From NCBI GenBank assembly GCA_944321965.1, contig CALUNH010000016.1, positions 1 through 58,993 on the forward strand: a stretch of 58,993 bases of DNA. Reading direction: 5' to 3'. The translations under genes were made by a program, and so were the position numbers. The stretch comes from an uncultured Alistipes sp. Its GTDB lineage: Bacteria; Bacteroidota; Bacteroidia; Bacteroidales; Rikenellaceae. The notes beneath the pieces are model-generated. The model saw only the letters and a program-made list of their open reading frames with translations. It had not been told where the DNA came from and searched no databases. Shown here one piece after another: positions 1-10,773 of this stretch; within the stretch, counting starts at the first letter, position 1; each line of letters opens with the position of its first letter.

Positions 1-339
1 GGAATCGCTCTTTACGATACGTCGGAAGAGGTGATCAGGCTGAAAAACAATGCTTCGGATGCGTCACTTCAAGTGGTTCGCGAAGTGGATCTCGAAGCCC
101 TTCTGTCGCAAATCCCGGCGTGCCGGGTTCTTGTCGCCACGGGCGGGAAATCGGCCGAGACGCTGAGTCGGATCCTGGGCTGCGAACTTCCGGCCGTGGG
201 CGAATGGACCCGGGCCGCGTATGGGGGCCGGGATCTGCAGGTTTGGCGGATGCCCTCCACGTCGCGGGCCTTCCCGCGGCCGGTGGAGTGGAAGGCTGAG
301 TTTTACCGCCGGGTCTTCTCCGCCGCGGGAATCTTCTGA
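1..339 (+). CDS. uracil-DNA glycosylase family protein, C-terminal part
   Basis: Cut by the left edge of the window; the frame is open from base 1 (beginning GIALYDTSEE) to the TGA at 337-339, giving 112 residues. The segment MPSTSRAFP near residue 80 resembles the second active-site motif (MPSTS/MPSSS) of Mug-type uracil/thymine mismatch glycosylases, and the family is common in Bacteroidota as a protein of about 160-170 residues, so roughly two thirds is visible. The family excises deaminated bases in DNA; the exact substrate cannot be told. Its neighbour mutS is also a repair gene, but mutS has its own promoter and a 286-base gap separates the two, so cotranscription is not implied. Confidence 0.72.
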   Translation, partial: GIALYDTSEEVIRLKNNASDASLQVVREVDLEALLSQIPACRVLVATGGKSAETLSRILGCELPAVGEWTRAAYGGRDLQVWRMPSTSRAFPRPVEWKAEFYRRVFSAAGIF

Positions 340-625
340 GCCGCCGCGGGGCGCTGCGGAGCTTCCGCGGCTTCCGGTAAGCCGAAAGCCCTCCTGCTGA
401 CCTCCGCGGACGGGTTTCTCAGCCCCGCCCCTGGCCGCCGCGGGGCGCTGCCGGGCTTTTCAGACCCGGAATCCCCGTAACCCCTGCAGGGTTGAAAGGG
501 GCGTGTCGACCGCCGTTGCAGGAGGGGAAAAAGTTGGAAAAAGGTCGAAAAAAATTCGAACCGGGGCTTTGCACGGCATCCGAAAAAGCCCTATCTTTGT
601 GTGTCAAAATTATACCTTTTCCACT
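340..625. other. intergenic region with 18-bp direct repeat and mutS promoter
   Basis: No credible gene is seen here. The first 110 bases are G+C-rich and hold two exact copies of GCCGCCGCGGGGCGCTGC at 340-357 and 434-451. The right part turns A-rich (from about 528) and contains the mutS promoter. A frame of the mutS reading frame runs open back to 503, but it overlaps the promoter and is judged untranslated. Confidence 0.6.
568..599 (+). promoter_or_regulatory. mutS promoter (Bacteroidota type)
   Basis: TTTG at 568-571, a 20-nt spacer, and TATCTTTG at 592-599 match the Bacteroidota housekeeping promoter (TTTG, 19-21 nt, TAnnTTTG). Transcription should begin near 606, which places the mutS start codon downstream of it. 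Confidence 0.8.
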
Positions 626-3319
626 TTGGCCTCAGATCAGAAAATCGAGAAAAAAGAGAACAAGAAATACGTCGAGACGCCCTTGATGAAGCAATATTAC
701 GCGATCAAGGCGGTGCATCCCGACGCCATTCTGCTTTTCCGCGTGGGGGACTTCTACGAGACGTTCGGGGACGACGCCATCAAGGCGAGCGGCATCCTGG
801 GCATCACGCTCACACGGCGGGCAAACGGAGCCGCCTCCTACGTGGAGCTGGCGGGTTTTCCGTACCATGCGATCGACAGCTACCTTCCGAAGCTGGTGCG
901 GGCGGGCGAGCGGGTTGCGATCTGCGAACAGCTGGAGGACCCGAAGCTGGTCAAGGGATTGGTCAAGCGGGGGGTGATCGAGCTGGTGACGCCGGGCATC
1001 GTCCTCGGGGACAACATCCTGGCGAACAAGGAGAACAACTACATCGCGTCGGTCTATTTCGGCCGTCAGACGACGGGCGTCGCCTTTCTGGACATCTCGA
1101 CGGGCGAATTCTACGTGGCCGAGGGTACGGACGGCTACGTGGACAAGCTGATCTCGAATCTCCAGCCGAAAGAGGTTGTTTACCAGCGGGGTTATGAGGA
1201 TCATTTCACGCAGGCCTTCGGGTCGCGGCTCTACACCTACCGGCTCGACGAATGGGTCTTTTCCGAGGAGGTCAACCGCGAAAAACTCTGCAAGCAGTTC
1301 GGCACGAAGTCGCTCAAGGGCTTCGGCATCGACCACTTCACGAGCGGCATTTCGGCCGCGGGGGCGATTCTCTACTACCTGGAGTTCACCGAACACCGGG
1401 ATACGGAACATATCGCCTCGATCTCGCGGATCGACCAGAACGACTACGTTTGGGTGGACAAGTTCACGATCCGGAACCTGGAGCTCTTTTCGTCGAACGG
1501 CGCCCGGGAGAAGTGCAGTTTTGCGGATGTCATCGACCGCACGCTGACGCCGATGGGCGGACGGCTGCTGAAACGGTGGATCGCCATGCCGATCAAGGAC
1601 CCGGCGAAGATCAACGAGCGGCTGGACGTCGTGGAGCGCTTCACGAAGGACGCGGAGCTGGCGGACACGGTGCGGGAGCAGGTTGCGCTGGTCGGGGACC
1701 TGGAGCGGATTGCGGGACGGATTGCGGCCCAGCGGGTTACGCCGCGGGAGCTGGTCCAGCTGAAGAACTCGCTCACGGCGATCGGGACGCTGAAGGCGGC
1801 GCTGGAGTCTACGGACGACGAACGCCTTCACGCCCTGGCGGCGCAGATCGACATTCTCTCGGAGATCCGCGACCGGATTGCGCGGGAGATCTACCCGGAC
1901 CCGCAGAACAACCAGATCCAGAAGGGTGGCGTCATCGCCGACGGCGTGGACCCGGAGTTGGACGACCTGCGGCGCATCGCGCTGCACGGCAAGGACTATT
2001 TGGCGCGGATCCAGCAGCGGGAGAGCGAAGAGACGGGTATCCCGTCACTGAAAATCAGCTACAACAACGTCTTCGGCTACTACATCGAGGTGCGCAACAC
2101 GCACAAGGACAAGGTTCCGGAGACGTGGATCCGCAAGCAGACGCTGGCGAATGCCGAACGCTATATCACCGAGGAGTTGAAGGAGTACGAGGAGAAGATC
2201 CTCGGGGCGGAGGAGAAGATGCTCGTGCTGGAGCAGCGGATCTATGCCGAGATCCTGGCCTTCATCTGCGGGTCGCTGACCCCGATGCTGCGGGATGCGG
2301 CGGCCGTGGCGCGGATCGACTGCCTGCAGTCGTTTGCGCGGCTGGCCGTCGAGCGGCGCTACGTGCGTCCGGTTCTCGACGACGGCAAGCGCATCGAGAT
2401 CAAGCAGGGCCGCCACCCGGTGATCGAGACGCTGATGCCCGTGGGCGAGGAGTACATCCCGAACGACGTGATGCTCGACGACCAAAAGCAGCAGATCATG
2501 ATGATCACGGGCCCGAACATGTCGGGTAAGTCGGCATTGCTGCGTCAGACGGCCCTGATCATCCTGATGGCGCAGATGGGTTCGTTTGTTCCGGCGAAAT
2601 CGGCCCATATCGGGGTCGTGGACAAGATCTTCACGCGCGTGGGGGCCTCGGATAACATTTCGCAGGGCGAATCGACCTTCATGGTGGAGATGCTGGAGTC
2701 GGCAAGCATCCTGAACAACATTTCGGACCGGAGCATCGTGCTGCTGGACGAGATCGGGCGCGGGACGAGCACCTACGACGGCATCTCGATCGCGTGGGCG
2801 ATGGTCGAGTACCTGCACAACCACCCGACGGCGCGTGCCAAAACGCTCTTTGCGACGCACTACCACGAGTTGAACGAGATGGAGCAGATGTGCCCGCGGG
2901 TGAAGAACTACCACGTTTCGGTGAAGGAGATGGGCAATCAGATCGTCTTTCTGCGCAAGCTGGAGCGGGGCGGTACGGAGCACTCGTTCGGTATCCACGT
3001 GGCGCGGATGGCGGGAATGCCGGTGTCGGTGGTGGCGCGTGCGGACGAGATTCTGCGCAACCTGGAGCTGGTCTACGGCAACAACGAGATCGTCCCGAGC
3101 CGGAGCCTGAAGGACCGGGGCCGGAAGTCGGCAGCACAGGCGGTGAAGGAGGCGGCCGAGAGCGGCATACCGCAGAACATGCAGTTGTCGATGTTCCAGC
3201 TGGACGATCCGGTGCTGGTCCAGATCCGGGACCAGATCAAGGGGATCGACATCAATGCACTGACCCCTTTGGAGGCGCTGAACAAGCTGAACGAGATCAA
3301 GAAGATCACGGGATTGTAA
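626..3319 (+). CDS. mutS: DNA mismatch repair protein MutS
   Basis: MutS recognises mispaired bases and recruits MutL. The mismatch-reading Phe-x-Glu is in GDFYETF (about residues 43-45); further on are the connector and lever/clamp regions, the ATPase P-loop GPNMSGKS, Walker [15 protein letters not shown] and the THYHEL switch. The length of 897 residues is normal. The start is placed at TTG 626 because the promoter -7 box ends at 599, so the ATG at 503 cannot be used, and because the conserved ETPLMKQYY segment lies upstream of the next ATG at 686. It is a single-gene unit ending at a hairpin terminator shared with the convergent udk. What is inferred is only the start codon; the identity is clear. 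Confidence 0.95.
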   Translation: MASDQKIEKKENKKYVETPLMKQYYAIKAVHPDAILLFRVGDFYETFGDDAIKASGILGITLTRRANGAASYVELAGFPYHAIDSYLPKLVRAGERVAICEQLEDPKLVKGLVKRGVIELVTPGIVLGDNILANKENNYIASVYFGRQTTGVAFLDISTGEFYVAEGTDGYVDKLISNLQPKEVVYQRGYEDHFTQAFGSRLYTYRLDEWVFSEEVNREKLCKQFGTKSLKGFGIDHFTSGISAAGAILYYLEFTEHRDTEHIASISRIDQNDYVWVDKFTIRNLELFSSNGAREKCSFADVIDRTLTPMGGRLLKRWIAMPIKDPAKINERLDVVERFTKDAELADTVREQVALVGDLERIAGRIAAQRVTPRELVQLKNSLTAIGTLKAALESTDDERLHALAAQIDILSEIRDRIAREIYPDPQNNQIQKGGVIADGVDPELDDLRRIALHGKDYLARIQQRESEETGIPSLKISYNNVFGYYIEVRNTHKDKVPETWIRKQTLANAERYITEELKEYEEKILGAEEKMLVLEQRIYAEILAFICGSLTPMLRDAAAVARIDCLQSFARLAVERRYVRPVLDDGKRIEIKQGRHPVIETLMPVGEEYIPNDVMLDDQKQQIMMITGPNMSGKSALLRQTALIILMAQMGSFVPAKSAHIGVVDKIFTRVGASDNISQGESTFMVEMLESASILNNISDRSIVLLDEIGRGTSTYDGISIAWAMVEYLHNHPTARAKTLFATHYHELNEMEQMCPRVKNYHVSVKEMGNQIVFLRKLERGGTEHSFGIHVARMAGMPVSVVARADEILRNLELVYGNNEIVPSRSLKDRGRKSAAQAVKEAAESGIPQNMQLSMFQLDDPVLVQIRDQIKGIDINALTPLEALNKLNEIKKITGL

Positions 3320-3338
3320 ACTGTTGGAACGTATACTG

Positions 3339-3371
3339 AAAAGCCCCAAACCAGTGAGGTTTGGGGCTTTT
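3339..3371. terminator. bidirectional terminator between mutS and udk
   Basis: Perfect 13-bp inverted repeat AAAAGCCCCAAAC / GTTTGGGGCTTTT with a 7-nt loop; T-tracts flank it on both strands, so it can end mutS (+) and udk (-). Confidence 0.9.
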
Positions 3372-3414
3372 GCTTTTGGCGGCAGTTTTTGCGTAGCGCA
3401 GTTTTTCCCGCAAC

Positions 3415-4035
3415 TTATCCGCGTTCGATCAGCGATCGGATGCTCTGAATAAGCATGGCCACGGCTACGGAGTTGAATCCTCCCTCGGGGATGATGACGT
3501 CGGCATACTTTTTCGAGGGTTCGACGAATTCGTCGTGCATGGGCTTCACCGTGGAGGTGTACTGCGTGATGACGGACTGCATCGTGCGGCCGCGTTCGCA
3601 GACGTCGCGCAGGATCCGCCGTGCGAGCCGGATATCGGCATCCGTATCGACATAGACCTTGATATCCATCAGGTCGCGCAGCTCCTTGTTCTCGAAGATG
3701 AGTATTCCGTCGACGATAATGACCTTCGAGGGTTTGACGCTGACGGTCTCCGGCATCCGGTCGTGGTCGACGAACGAGTAGACCGGATGTTCGATCGGGA
3801 CGTTGTTTTTCAGGGCCTTGATGTGCTCGACGAGCATGTCGGTATCGAAGGCCTGGGGGTGGTCGTAATTGAGTTTGGTGCGCTCCTCGTAGGTGAGTTC
3901 GGGATGCGCCTTGTAGTAGTAGTCGTGGCAGAGCGTAGCGACGTCATCCCCCTCGAATGCCTCCTGCAGTCGTTTTACGAGGGTTGATTTTCCCGATCCG
4001 GTACCTCCGGCGACTCCGATAACCGTAACTTTCAT
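3415..4035 (-). CDS. udk: uridine kinase (uridine/cytidine kinase)
   Basis: Phosphorylates uridine and cytidine to UMP and CMP in pyrimidine salvage. The P-loop GVAGGTGSGKST is at residues 8-19, followed by the nucleoside-binding DYYYK region near 40 and the acid-rich HDRMPETV segment near 90. At 206 residues the length matches bacterial Udk (200-215). ATG start. It lies 79 nt downstream of gyrB on the same strand with a hairpin between them, so it may be read by leakage from gyrB or from its own promoter, which I do not see clearly. Confidence 0.95.
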   Translation of the reverse strand: MKVTVIGVAGGTGSGKSTLVKRLQEAFEGDDVATLCHDYYYKAHPELTYEERTKLNYDHPQAFDTDMLVEHIKALKNNVPIEHPVYSFVDHDRMPETVSVKPSKVIIVDGILIFENKELRDLMDIKVYVDTDADIRLARRILRDVCERGRTMQSVITQYTSTVKPMHDEFVEPSKKYADVIIPEGGFNSVAVAMLIQSIRSLIERG

Positions 4036-4072
4036 GTCGTTTCGATCGTTTTAGGGTGGTCTGATGGTTCAA

Positions 4073-4106
4073 AAAAGGACCGCCCTCCGTTGTGGGGCAG
4101 TCCTTT
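4073..4106 (-). terminator. terminator downstream of gyrB
   Basis: On the minus strand AAAAGGACTGCCC pairs with GGGCGGTCCTTTT (one T-G wobble) around an 8-nt loop and is followed by T residues. It lies between the gyrB stop and the udk start. Confidence 0.8.
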
Positions 4107-4114
4107 TCCGTAAA

Positions 4115-6154
<2,040 letters not shown>

Positions 6155-6892
6155 TCAGGCGAGTTCGGCCGTGAGGTCGACTTCGCGGATCTTTCCCTGG
6201 GCGAAGAGGATGGCGCGGGCGGGGTAGTTTTCGATCAGCGAGGTGTTGTGGGTCGACATCACCACGGCGCATCCGTTTTCGGCGATCCTTCGGAACAGTT
6301 TCATGATTCCGTCTGCGGTCACGGGGTCGAGGTTTCCGGTGGGTTCGTCAGCAAGCAGCACCTGAGGATTGTTGAGCAGGGCGCGGGCGATCACCAGCCG
6401 CTGCTGCTCGCCTCCGGAGAGTTCGAAGGGCATCTTGTAGCTTTTGGATCCGAGTTCGACCAGTCCGAGGACCTTGTCGATGCGTTCGCGGATCTCGTGT
6501 TCATGTTTCCAGCCGGTAGCCTTCATCACGTAGTATAGGTTCATGAAGACGTTTCGGTCGGTGAGGAGCTGGTAGTCCTGGAATACGATTCCGATGCGGC
6601 GGCGCAGGTGGGGGATATCGCGGCGGCGGAGTTTTCGCAGGTCGAACCCGGCGACTTCGCCTTCACCGGTCAGGAGCTGCATTTCGGCGTAGAGGGTTTT
6701 CAGCAGGGAGCTTTTTCCGCTTCCGACGCGCCCGATCAGGTAGACGAATTCGCCGGGCCGGACGGCGAGGTTTACGTCCGAGAGGACCATTTCGCCCTGT
6801 CGGAGGAGTTTTTTTTCGGAGACGCTTCCGAAGGGGTCGTCGGCGTGGTAGATGGCTACGTTGCGGAGTTTTACGACGTATTTGCTGTCCAT
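6155..6892 (-). CDS. ftsE: ABC transporter ATP-binding protein, FtsE-like
   Basis: ATPase half of an FtsEX-type complex, which in other bacteria couples ATP hydrolysis at the septum to peptidoglycan hydrolase activation. Seen: Walker A GRVGSGKS near residues 54-61, Q-loop FQDYQLLTDRNVF, signature LSGGEQQR, Walker B VLLADEP, H-loop STHNTS; 245 residues. The DYQLL and TDRNVFMNL segments are those of FtsE rather than of LolD or MacB, which is why I favour it. No FtsX membrane partner is adjacent, so assignment rests on sequence only; LolD-like lipoprotein export remains the alternative. A TATATTTG at 6922-6915 may be its -7 box, but no -33 element is evident. Confidence 0.75.
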   Translation of the reverse strand: MDSKYVVKLRNVAIYHADDPFGSVSEKKLLRQGEMVLSDVNLAVRPGEFVYLIGRVGSGKSSLLKTLYAEMQLLTGEGEVAGFDLRKLRRRDIPHLRRRIGIVFQDYQLLTDRNVFMNLYYVMKATGWKHEHEIRERIDKVLGLVELGSKSYKMPFELSGGEQQRLVIARALLNNPQVLLADEPTGNLDPVTADGIMKLFRRIAENGCAVVMSTHNTSLIENYPARAILFAQGKIREVDLTAELA

Positions 6893-7014
6893 GGTTGTCG
6901 CGGTTTTCGGAAAACAAATATAGGAAAAATATCCGGAACGGGGAGCGTGGCGGGAAAAAACGAAAAAAATGTATTATCTTTGCGGGGTCTACGGTCGACT
7001 TCGCCGCAGAATCC

Positions 7015-7414
7015 GGGGGTGCCCGGTTTTGACAGCAGGCAGAGTTTGATGGTAAGCACGCCGAGCGCTGTGTGGCGGCTCGTAAATCCCGACGCTCGAA
7101 CTATAAATGGCAATAACAGCTACGCACTCGCTGCCTAATTTTCAAGGAAAATTGGCTTAATCGCCGGAGCCCAGGAGCTTTGGCGACGAGTATCCCGGAG
7201 AGGTGTTCCGCTCTTTAATGCCTTTCCATACGGGGTATCATTCATTTGGAGATAGTGCACCCGAAGTCCCGGCCGGTGTGCGAAAATCAAGGGACTGGGC
7301 CTTGCATTGGGTTGCCGCCTGCCAGGTGCGAGGAGAAGGACCAAACGGCGGCTAAGCGTGTAGAAAGCTTTCGGGTTCCCTGTTTGGACGCGGGTTCGAC
7401 TCCCGCCACCTCCA
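7015..7414 (+). ncRNA. ssrA: transfer-messenger RNA (tmRNA)
   Basis: tmRNA rescues stalled ribosomes and tags the unfinished protein. The 5' GGGGGTG (7015-7021) pairs with CACCTCC (7407-7413) with one G-T wobble to form the acceptor stem, and the T-arm (GGGTTCGACTCCC, centred near 7398) precedes it. The tag reading frame at 7109-7138 reads GNNSYALAA followed by TAA, close to the GETNYALAA and GENNYALAA tags of Bacteroides and Porphyromonas; an alanine is added first from the charged tmRNA. The genome continues CGA after the discriminator A, so CCA must be added enzymatically. Length 400 nt. TATCTTTG at 6975-6982 is a fitting -7 box, implying a 5' extension of about 25 nt removed by RNase P. 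Confidence 0.95.
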
Positions 7415-7420
7415 CGAACG

Positions 7421-7465
7421 AACCGGTTTATTCTTGATTCCCAAGGATAGACCGGTTTTGTTTTG
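7421..7465 (+). terminator. terminator of tmRNA
   Basis: AACCGGT (7421-7427) pairs with ACCGGTT (7451-7457), extended inside by ATTCTTG pairing with CAAGGAT, and followed by TTGTTTTGTTG. It begins 7 nt after the mature tmRNA 3' end. Confidence 0.75.
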
Positions 7466-7505
7466 TTGTATGGTCCGGTGTCTTCGGGCGAAAATCGCGG
7501 GACGA

Positions 7506-7537
7506 TTGGCTTTTTGTGCCTACTTTTCGTATCTTTG
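7506..7537 (+). promoter_or_regulatory. purT promoter
   Basis: TTG (7506-7508), 21 nt, TATCTTTG (7530-7537). The bases after the -7 box (TGCGTCAAAA) nearly repeat those after the mutS -7 box (TGTGTCAAAA). Confidence 0.75.
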
Positions 7538-7569
7538 TGCGTCAAAAAATCCAAAAAACTACCGTACCG

Positions 7570-8739
7570 ATGAAAAAAATACTGTTGCTGGGCTCCGGGG
7601 AGCTGGGCAAGGAGTTCACGATTGCGGCCCAGCGGCTGGGCCAGACGGTCGTGGCGTGTGACAAGTACGCCGGGGCTCCGGCCATGCAGGTAGCCGATGA
7701 CAGCGAGGTCTTCGACATGCTGGACGGCGAGGCCCTGGCCGCCGCCGTGGCCAAACACCGCCCGGACGTGATCGTCCCGGAGATCGAGGCGATCCGCACC
7801 GAACGGCTCTACGACTTCGAGCGCGAAGGCATCCAGGTGGTGCCGAGTGCGCGGGCCGTGAACTACACGATGAACCGCAAGGCGATCCGGGACCTGGCAG
7901 CCAAGGAACTGGGGCTGAAGACCGCGCGCTACTTCTACGCCACGACGCTGGAGGAGCTGCGCGAGGCGGCCGACCGGATCGGCTACCCGTGCGTGGTGAA
8001 ACCGCTGATGTCCTCCTCGGGCAAGGGTCAGTCGGTCGTGAAGGGCCCCGAAGAGGTGGAGGCGGCCTGGCACTACGGCTGTAAGGGTTCGCGGGGCGAC
8101 ATCCGCGAGCTGATCGTCGAGGAGTTCATCCGCTTCGACAGCGAGATCACGCTGCTGACCGTGACGCAGAAGAACGGCCCGACGCTCTTCTGCCCGCCGA
8201 TCGGCCACGTGCAGAAGGGCGGGGACTACCGCGAGAGTTTCCAGACGCCGCCCATTGCGCCGGAACACCTGGCCGAGGCGCAGCGCATGGCTGCCGCGGT
8301 GACCGAAGCGCTGACCGGCGCCGGGCTCTGGGGCGTAGAGTTCTTCCTGAGCCACGAGCACGGCGTCTACTTCTCGGAGTTGTCGCCGCGTCCGCACGAC
8401 ACGGGGATGGTGACGCTGGCCGGGACGCAGAACCTCAGTGAATTCGAGCTGCACCTGCGGGCGGTGCTGGGGCTTCCGATCCCGGCGATCACCTTCGAGC
8501 GGATGGGTGCCAGCGCGGTGATCCTCTCGCCGGTGGCCACGCAGACGCCGCACTACGAGGGCATCGAAGCGGCCCTGGCCGACAATCCGCGCACCGACAT
8601 CCGCATTTTCGGCAAACCCACGGCGCGGGTCAACCGCCGGATGGGCGTCGTTGTGGGCTACGAACCGCTGGGGAGCGACCTCGACGCACTCCGCGAGCGG
8701 GTGAAAGCGGCCGCCGCCAAAGTCAAAATCACCGAATAA
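7570..8739 (+). CDS. purT: formate-dependent phosphoribosylglycinamide formyltransferase (GAR transformylase 2)
   Basis: Makes formyl-GAR from GAR, formate and ATP in purine synthesis, replacing the folate-dependent PurN step. ATP-grasp enzyme: N-terminal [12 protein letters not shown], central [15 protein letters not shown] nucleotide loop near residue 155, and the metal and substrate segment WGVEFFLS...[15 protein letters not shown] near 260-290. At 389 residues it equals the E. coli enzyme (392). The start is ATG 7570, since the promoter -7 box ends at 7537 and [13 protein letters not shown] is the family N-terminus. The cyclophilin gene follows after 19 nt and is probably cotranscribed. 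Confidence 0.95.
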   Translation: MKKILLLGSGELGKEFTIAAQRLGQTVVACDKYAGAPAMQVADDSEVFDMLDGEALAAAVAKHRPDVIVPEIEAIRTERLYDFEREGIQVVPSARAVNYTMNRKAIRDLAAKELGLKTARYFYATTLEELREAADRIGYPCVVKPLMSSSGKGQSVVKGPEEVEAAWHYGCKGSRGDIRELIVEEFIRFDSEITLLTVTQKNGPTLFCPPIGHVQKGGDYRESFQTPPIAPEHLAEAQRMAAAVTEALTGAGLWGVEFFLSHEHGVYFSELSPRPHDTGMVTLAGTQNLSEFELHLRAVLGLPIPAITFERMGASAVILSPVATQTPHYEGIEAALADNPRTDIRIFGKPTARVNRRMGVVVGYEPLGSDLDALRERVKAAAAKVKITE

Positions 8740-8758
8740 ACGAAAATAGAGACGACAC

Positions 8759-9199
8759 ATGAAAACCTATGCGATTATCGAGACCGAGAAGGGGACGATG
8801 AAGGCCGAGCTGTACGCCGACGCGACGCCGGGTACGGTGGCCAATTTCGTGGACCTTGCCGAGCACGGCTTCTATGACGGGCTGACGTTCCACCGGGTGA
8901 TTCCGGACTTCGTGATCCAGGGCGGCTGCCCGCGGGGTGACGGCACGGGAGGCCCGGGCTATACGATCAAGTGCGAGACTTCGGCGCCGCGCCAGCGCCA
9001 CGACCGGGGCGTGCTCTCGATGGCCCATGCCGGGAAGGATACCGGGGGTTCGCAGTTCTTCATCTGCATGAACCGCGAAAACACGCAGCATCTCGACGGC
9101 GTACACACCTGCTTCGGGCAGGTCGTCGAGGGGCTGGACGTCATCGACGACATCCGCCGCGGGGACCGGATCCTCACGATCCGCATCGTTCGGGAGTAA
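8759..9199 (+). CDS. peptidyl-prolyl cis-trans isomerase, cyclophilin type
   Basis: Accelerates proline isomerisation during protein folding. Cyclophilin landmarks are [13 protein letters not shown] (active-site Arg near residue 41), the short GDGTG loop, GGSQFFI and [15 protein letters not shown]. At 146 residues it is the compact cytoplasmic (PpiB-like) form with no signal peptide. It follows purT by 19 nt and is followed by a strong terminator, so the two form a small operon whose functional link is not obvious. Confidence 0.92.
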   Translation: MKTYAIIETEKGTMKAELYADATPGTVANFVDLAEHGFYDGLTFHRVIPDFVIQGGCPRGDGTGGPGYTIKCETSAPRQRHDRGVLSMAHAGKDTGGSQFFICMNRENTQHLDGVHTCFGQVVEGLDVIDDIRRGDRILTIRIVRE

Positions 9200-9224
9200 T
9201 CCGACGCTCCGGACCGCATACCGG

Positions 9225-9253
9225 CCGCTCCGATTGCATCGGGGCGGTTTTTT
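9225..9253 (+). terminator. terminator of purT-cyclophilin operon
   Basis: CCGCTCCGAT / ATCGGGGCGG stem (one T-G pair), 3-nt loop, then six T. Confidence 0.88.
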
Positions 9254-9421
9254 GTGCCCGCGCCGACCGTACCGACCGTGCCGACCGTGCCGCGTCCTCC
9301 CTCCGGACGGCTCTTTTGGTGTTTTTTTCGTATCCGTGCCGACCGCAAACCCCTCCGGACGGCTCTTTTCGGGCCGCCTCTCGCGGCCTGACCCCTTCGC
9401 CCCCTCGCCCCCCTCCTTCCC

Positions 9422-9456
9422 AAAAAAATCAGCCGCCCCCGATGGAGGACGGCTGA
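9422..9456 (-). terminator. terminator of the aminotransferase gene
   Basis: On the minus strand TCAGCCG pairs with CGGCTGA, with inner TCC/GGG-type pairing, followed by a run of seven T. It begins 26 nt beyond the stop codon. Confidence 0.7.
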
Positions 9457-9482
9457 CGGATGATCGGGACCCGAAGGCCCGG

Positions 9483-10670
9483 TTATTTTTCGAATGCGGC
9501 CTTGATCTTGTCGGTTGCCTTCTTGAGCAGCTCTTCGGGGCAGCAGAGCGTGATGCGGATGTAGTTCTTGCCCTCCGAGCCGAAGATTCCGCCGGGGGTG
9601 AGGAAGACGTCGGTCTTCTCCATCACCTCGTCGGAGAACGAGAAGCTGTCGCCCACGTAGCCTTCGGGGAGCTCGGCCCAGACGAAGAGCCCGGCCTGAT
9701 GCTCGCGGTAGCGGCATCCGAGCGCATTGAGGAGTTCATAGGCCTGACGCTCGCGGCCGTAGTAGATGGCGTTGAGTTCCTTGAACCACTCCTCGCCGAG
9801 TGCGAGGGCCGTAGCCGAAGCCGCCTGAATGGGATAGAACATACCCGAGTCCATGTTGCTGCGGAAGGTCATCACGTCCTTGAGCCATTCGGCCTTGCCG
9901 ACGAGCACGCCGACGCGCCATCCGGCCATGGAGTGGCCTTTCGAGAGGGAATTGAGTTCGAGTGCGACCTCCTTGGCGCCCTCGACGGCCATGATCGACA
10001 GCGGGCCTGCCGAGTTGCGGATGAAGCTGTAGGGGTTGTCGTGTACGATGAGGATGTTGTGCTTGGCGCCGAAGTCGATGATCTTCTCGAAGAGCTCCAT
10101 CGAGCCGACCTGTCCGGTGGGCATGTTGGGGTAGTTGACGAGCATCATCTTCACGCCGTCGAGTCCAGCCTTCTCGATGGCCTCGAAATCGGGGTAGAAG
10201 TTGGTCTCCTTGTTGAGTGCATAGGGGACCATGACGCCTCCTGCGAGTTTCACGCCTGCGGAGTAGGTCGGATATCCGGGGTTGGGGACGAGGACCTTGT
10301 CACCGGGATTGAGGAAGGTCATGCAGATGTGCATGATACCCTCCTTGGACCCGATCAGGGGATAGACTTCGCTCTTGAAGTCGAGGTCCACGTGATACCA
10401 TTTCTTGTACCAGTCGGCAAAAGCTTTTCGCAGGATGGGTTCGCCCTGATAGGACATGTATTTGTGGACATCGGGGCGCTGCGCCTCTTTACCGAGGCAT
10501 TCGATCACGGAGTGGTGCGGCGGGAGGTCGGGGCTTCCCATGGCAAGTTTGATGATCTGGCGACCGGTTGCCGCTTCGATCTCGGCGATTTCGCGCAGGC
10601 GGCGCGAAAAATAGTACTCTCCGATTCCGTCCAGCCGATGCGAACGGGCGATGTTGACTGCTTTTGCCAT
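9483..10670 (-). CDS. PLP-dependent aminotransferase, class I/II (DapL-like)
   Basis: Fold-type I aminotransferase of 395 residues. Seen: GSKEGIMHI and the VPNPGYPTYSAG loop near residues 115-150, the NYPNMPTGQV segment, and the Schiff-base Lys in LSKGHSMAGWRVG. The GSKEGI and PNPGYP patterns resemble LL-diaminopimelate aminotransferases and related alanine/aspartate aminotransferases, so the amino acid substrate is not fixed by sequence. Start ATG 10670 (MAKAVNIARSHR): the frame runs to 10706, but the -7 box TATCTTTG occupies 10711-10704, so the longer form cannot be translated. It appears monocistronic. Confidence 0.85.
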   Translation of the reverse strand: MAKAVNIARSHRLDGIGEYYFSRRLREIAEIEAATGRQIIKLAMGSPDLPPHHSVIECLGKEAQRPDVHKYMSYQGEPILRKAFADWYKKWYHVDLDFKSEVYPLIGSKEGIMHICMTFLNPGDKVLVPNPGYPTYSAGVKLAGGVMVPYALNKETNFYPDFEAIEKAGLDGVKMMLVNYPNMPTGQVGSMELFEKIIDFGAKHNILIVHDNPYSFIRNSAGPLSIMAVEGAKEVALELNSLSKGHSMAGWRVGVLVGKAEWLKDVMTFRSNMDSGMFYPIQAASATALALGEEWFKELNAIYYGRERQAYELLNALGCRYREHQAGLFVWAELPEGYVGDSFSFSDEVMEKTDVFLTPGGIFGSEGKNYIRITLCCPEELLKKATDKIKAAFEK

Positions 10671-10746
10671 ATTGTGATAGTTTTGGGGATTATGTACTGA
10701 TGACAAAGATAGGGAATTCGGGTGATATTAAAAAATTACAGGAATG

Positions 10747-10772
10747 AAAAAAGCGGCCGGAGCCGCTTTTTT
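10747..10772. terminator. bidirectional terminator after the AspT-type transporter
   Basis: AAAAAAGCGGC / GCCGCTTTTTT perfect 11-bp stem with a 4-nt loop; it begins 1 nt beyond the transporter stop codon on the minus strand. Confidence 0.88.
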
Positions 10773-10773
10773 G

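Larger units (their letters stand above)
9200..9482. other. intergenic region with tandem and direct repeats
   Basis: Between the convergent cyclophilin and aminotransferase genes. It holds a terminator for each strand, three tandem 9-nt units related to GACCGTGCC at about 9265-9291, and two exact copies of CCCTCCGGACGGCTCTTTT at 9299-9317 and 9351-9369. No gene is seen. Confidence 0.6.

Noticed and set aside
7320-7414. A separate tRNA gene at the T-arm-like sequence GGGTTCGACTCCC
   Set aside because: It is the tRNA-like end of tmRNA; the acceptor partner is at 7015-7021 and no anticodon arm exists.
7135-8760. A 541-codon frame antisense to purT and part of the tmRNA
   Set aside because: Overlaps a certain gene and a structural RNA; Arg/His/Val-rich noise.
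10671-10706. Upstream extension of the aminotransferase to a TTG at 10706
   Set aside because: The -7 box TATCTTTG lies at 10711-10704, so transcription begins downstream of that codon.
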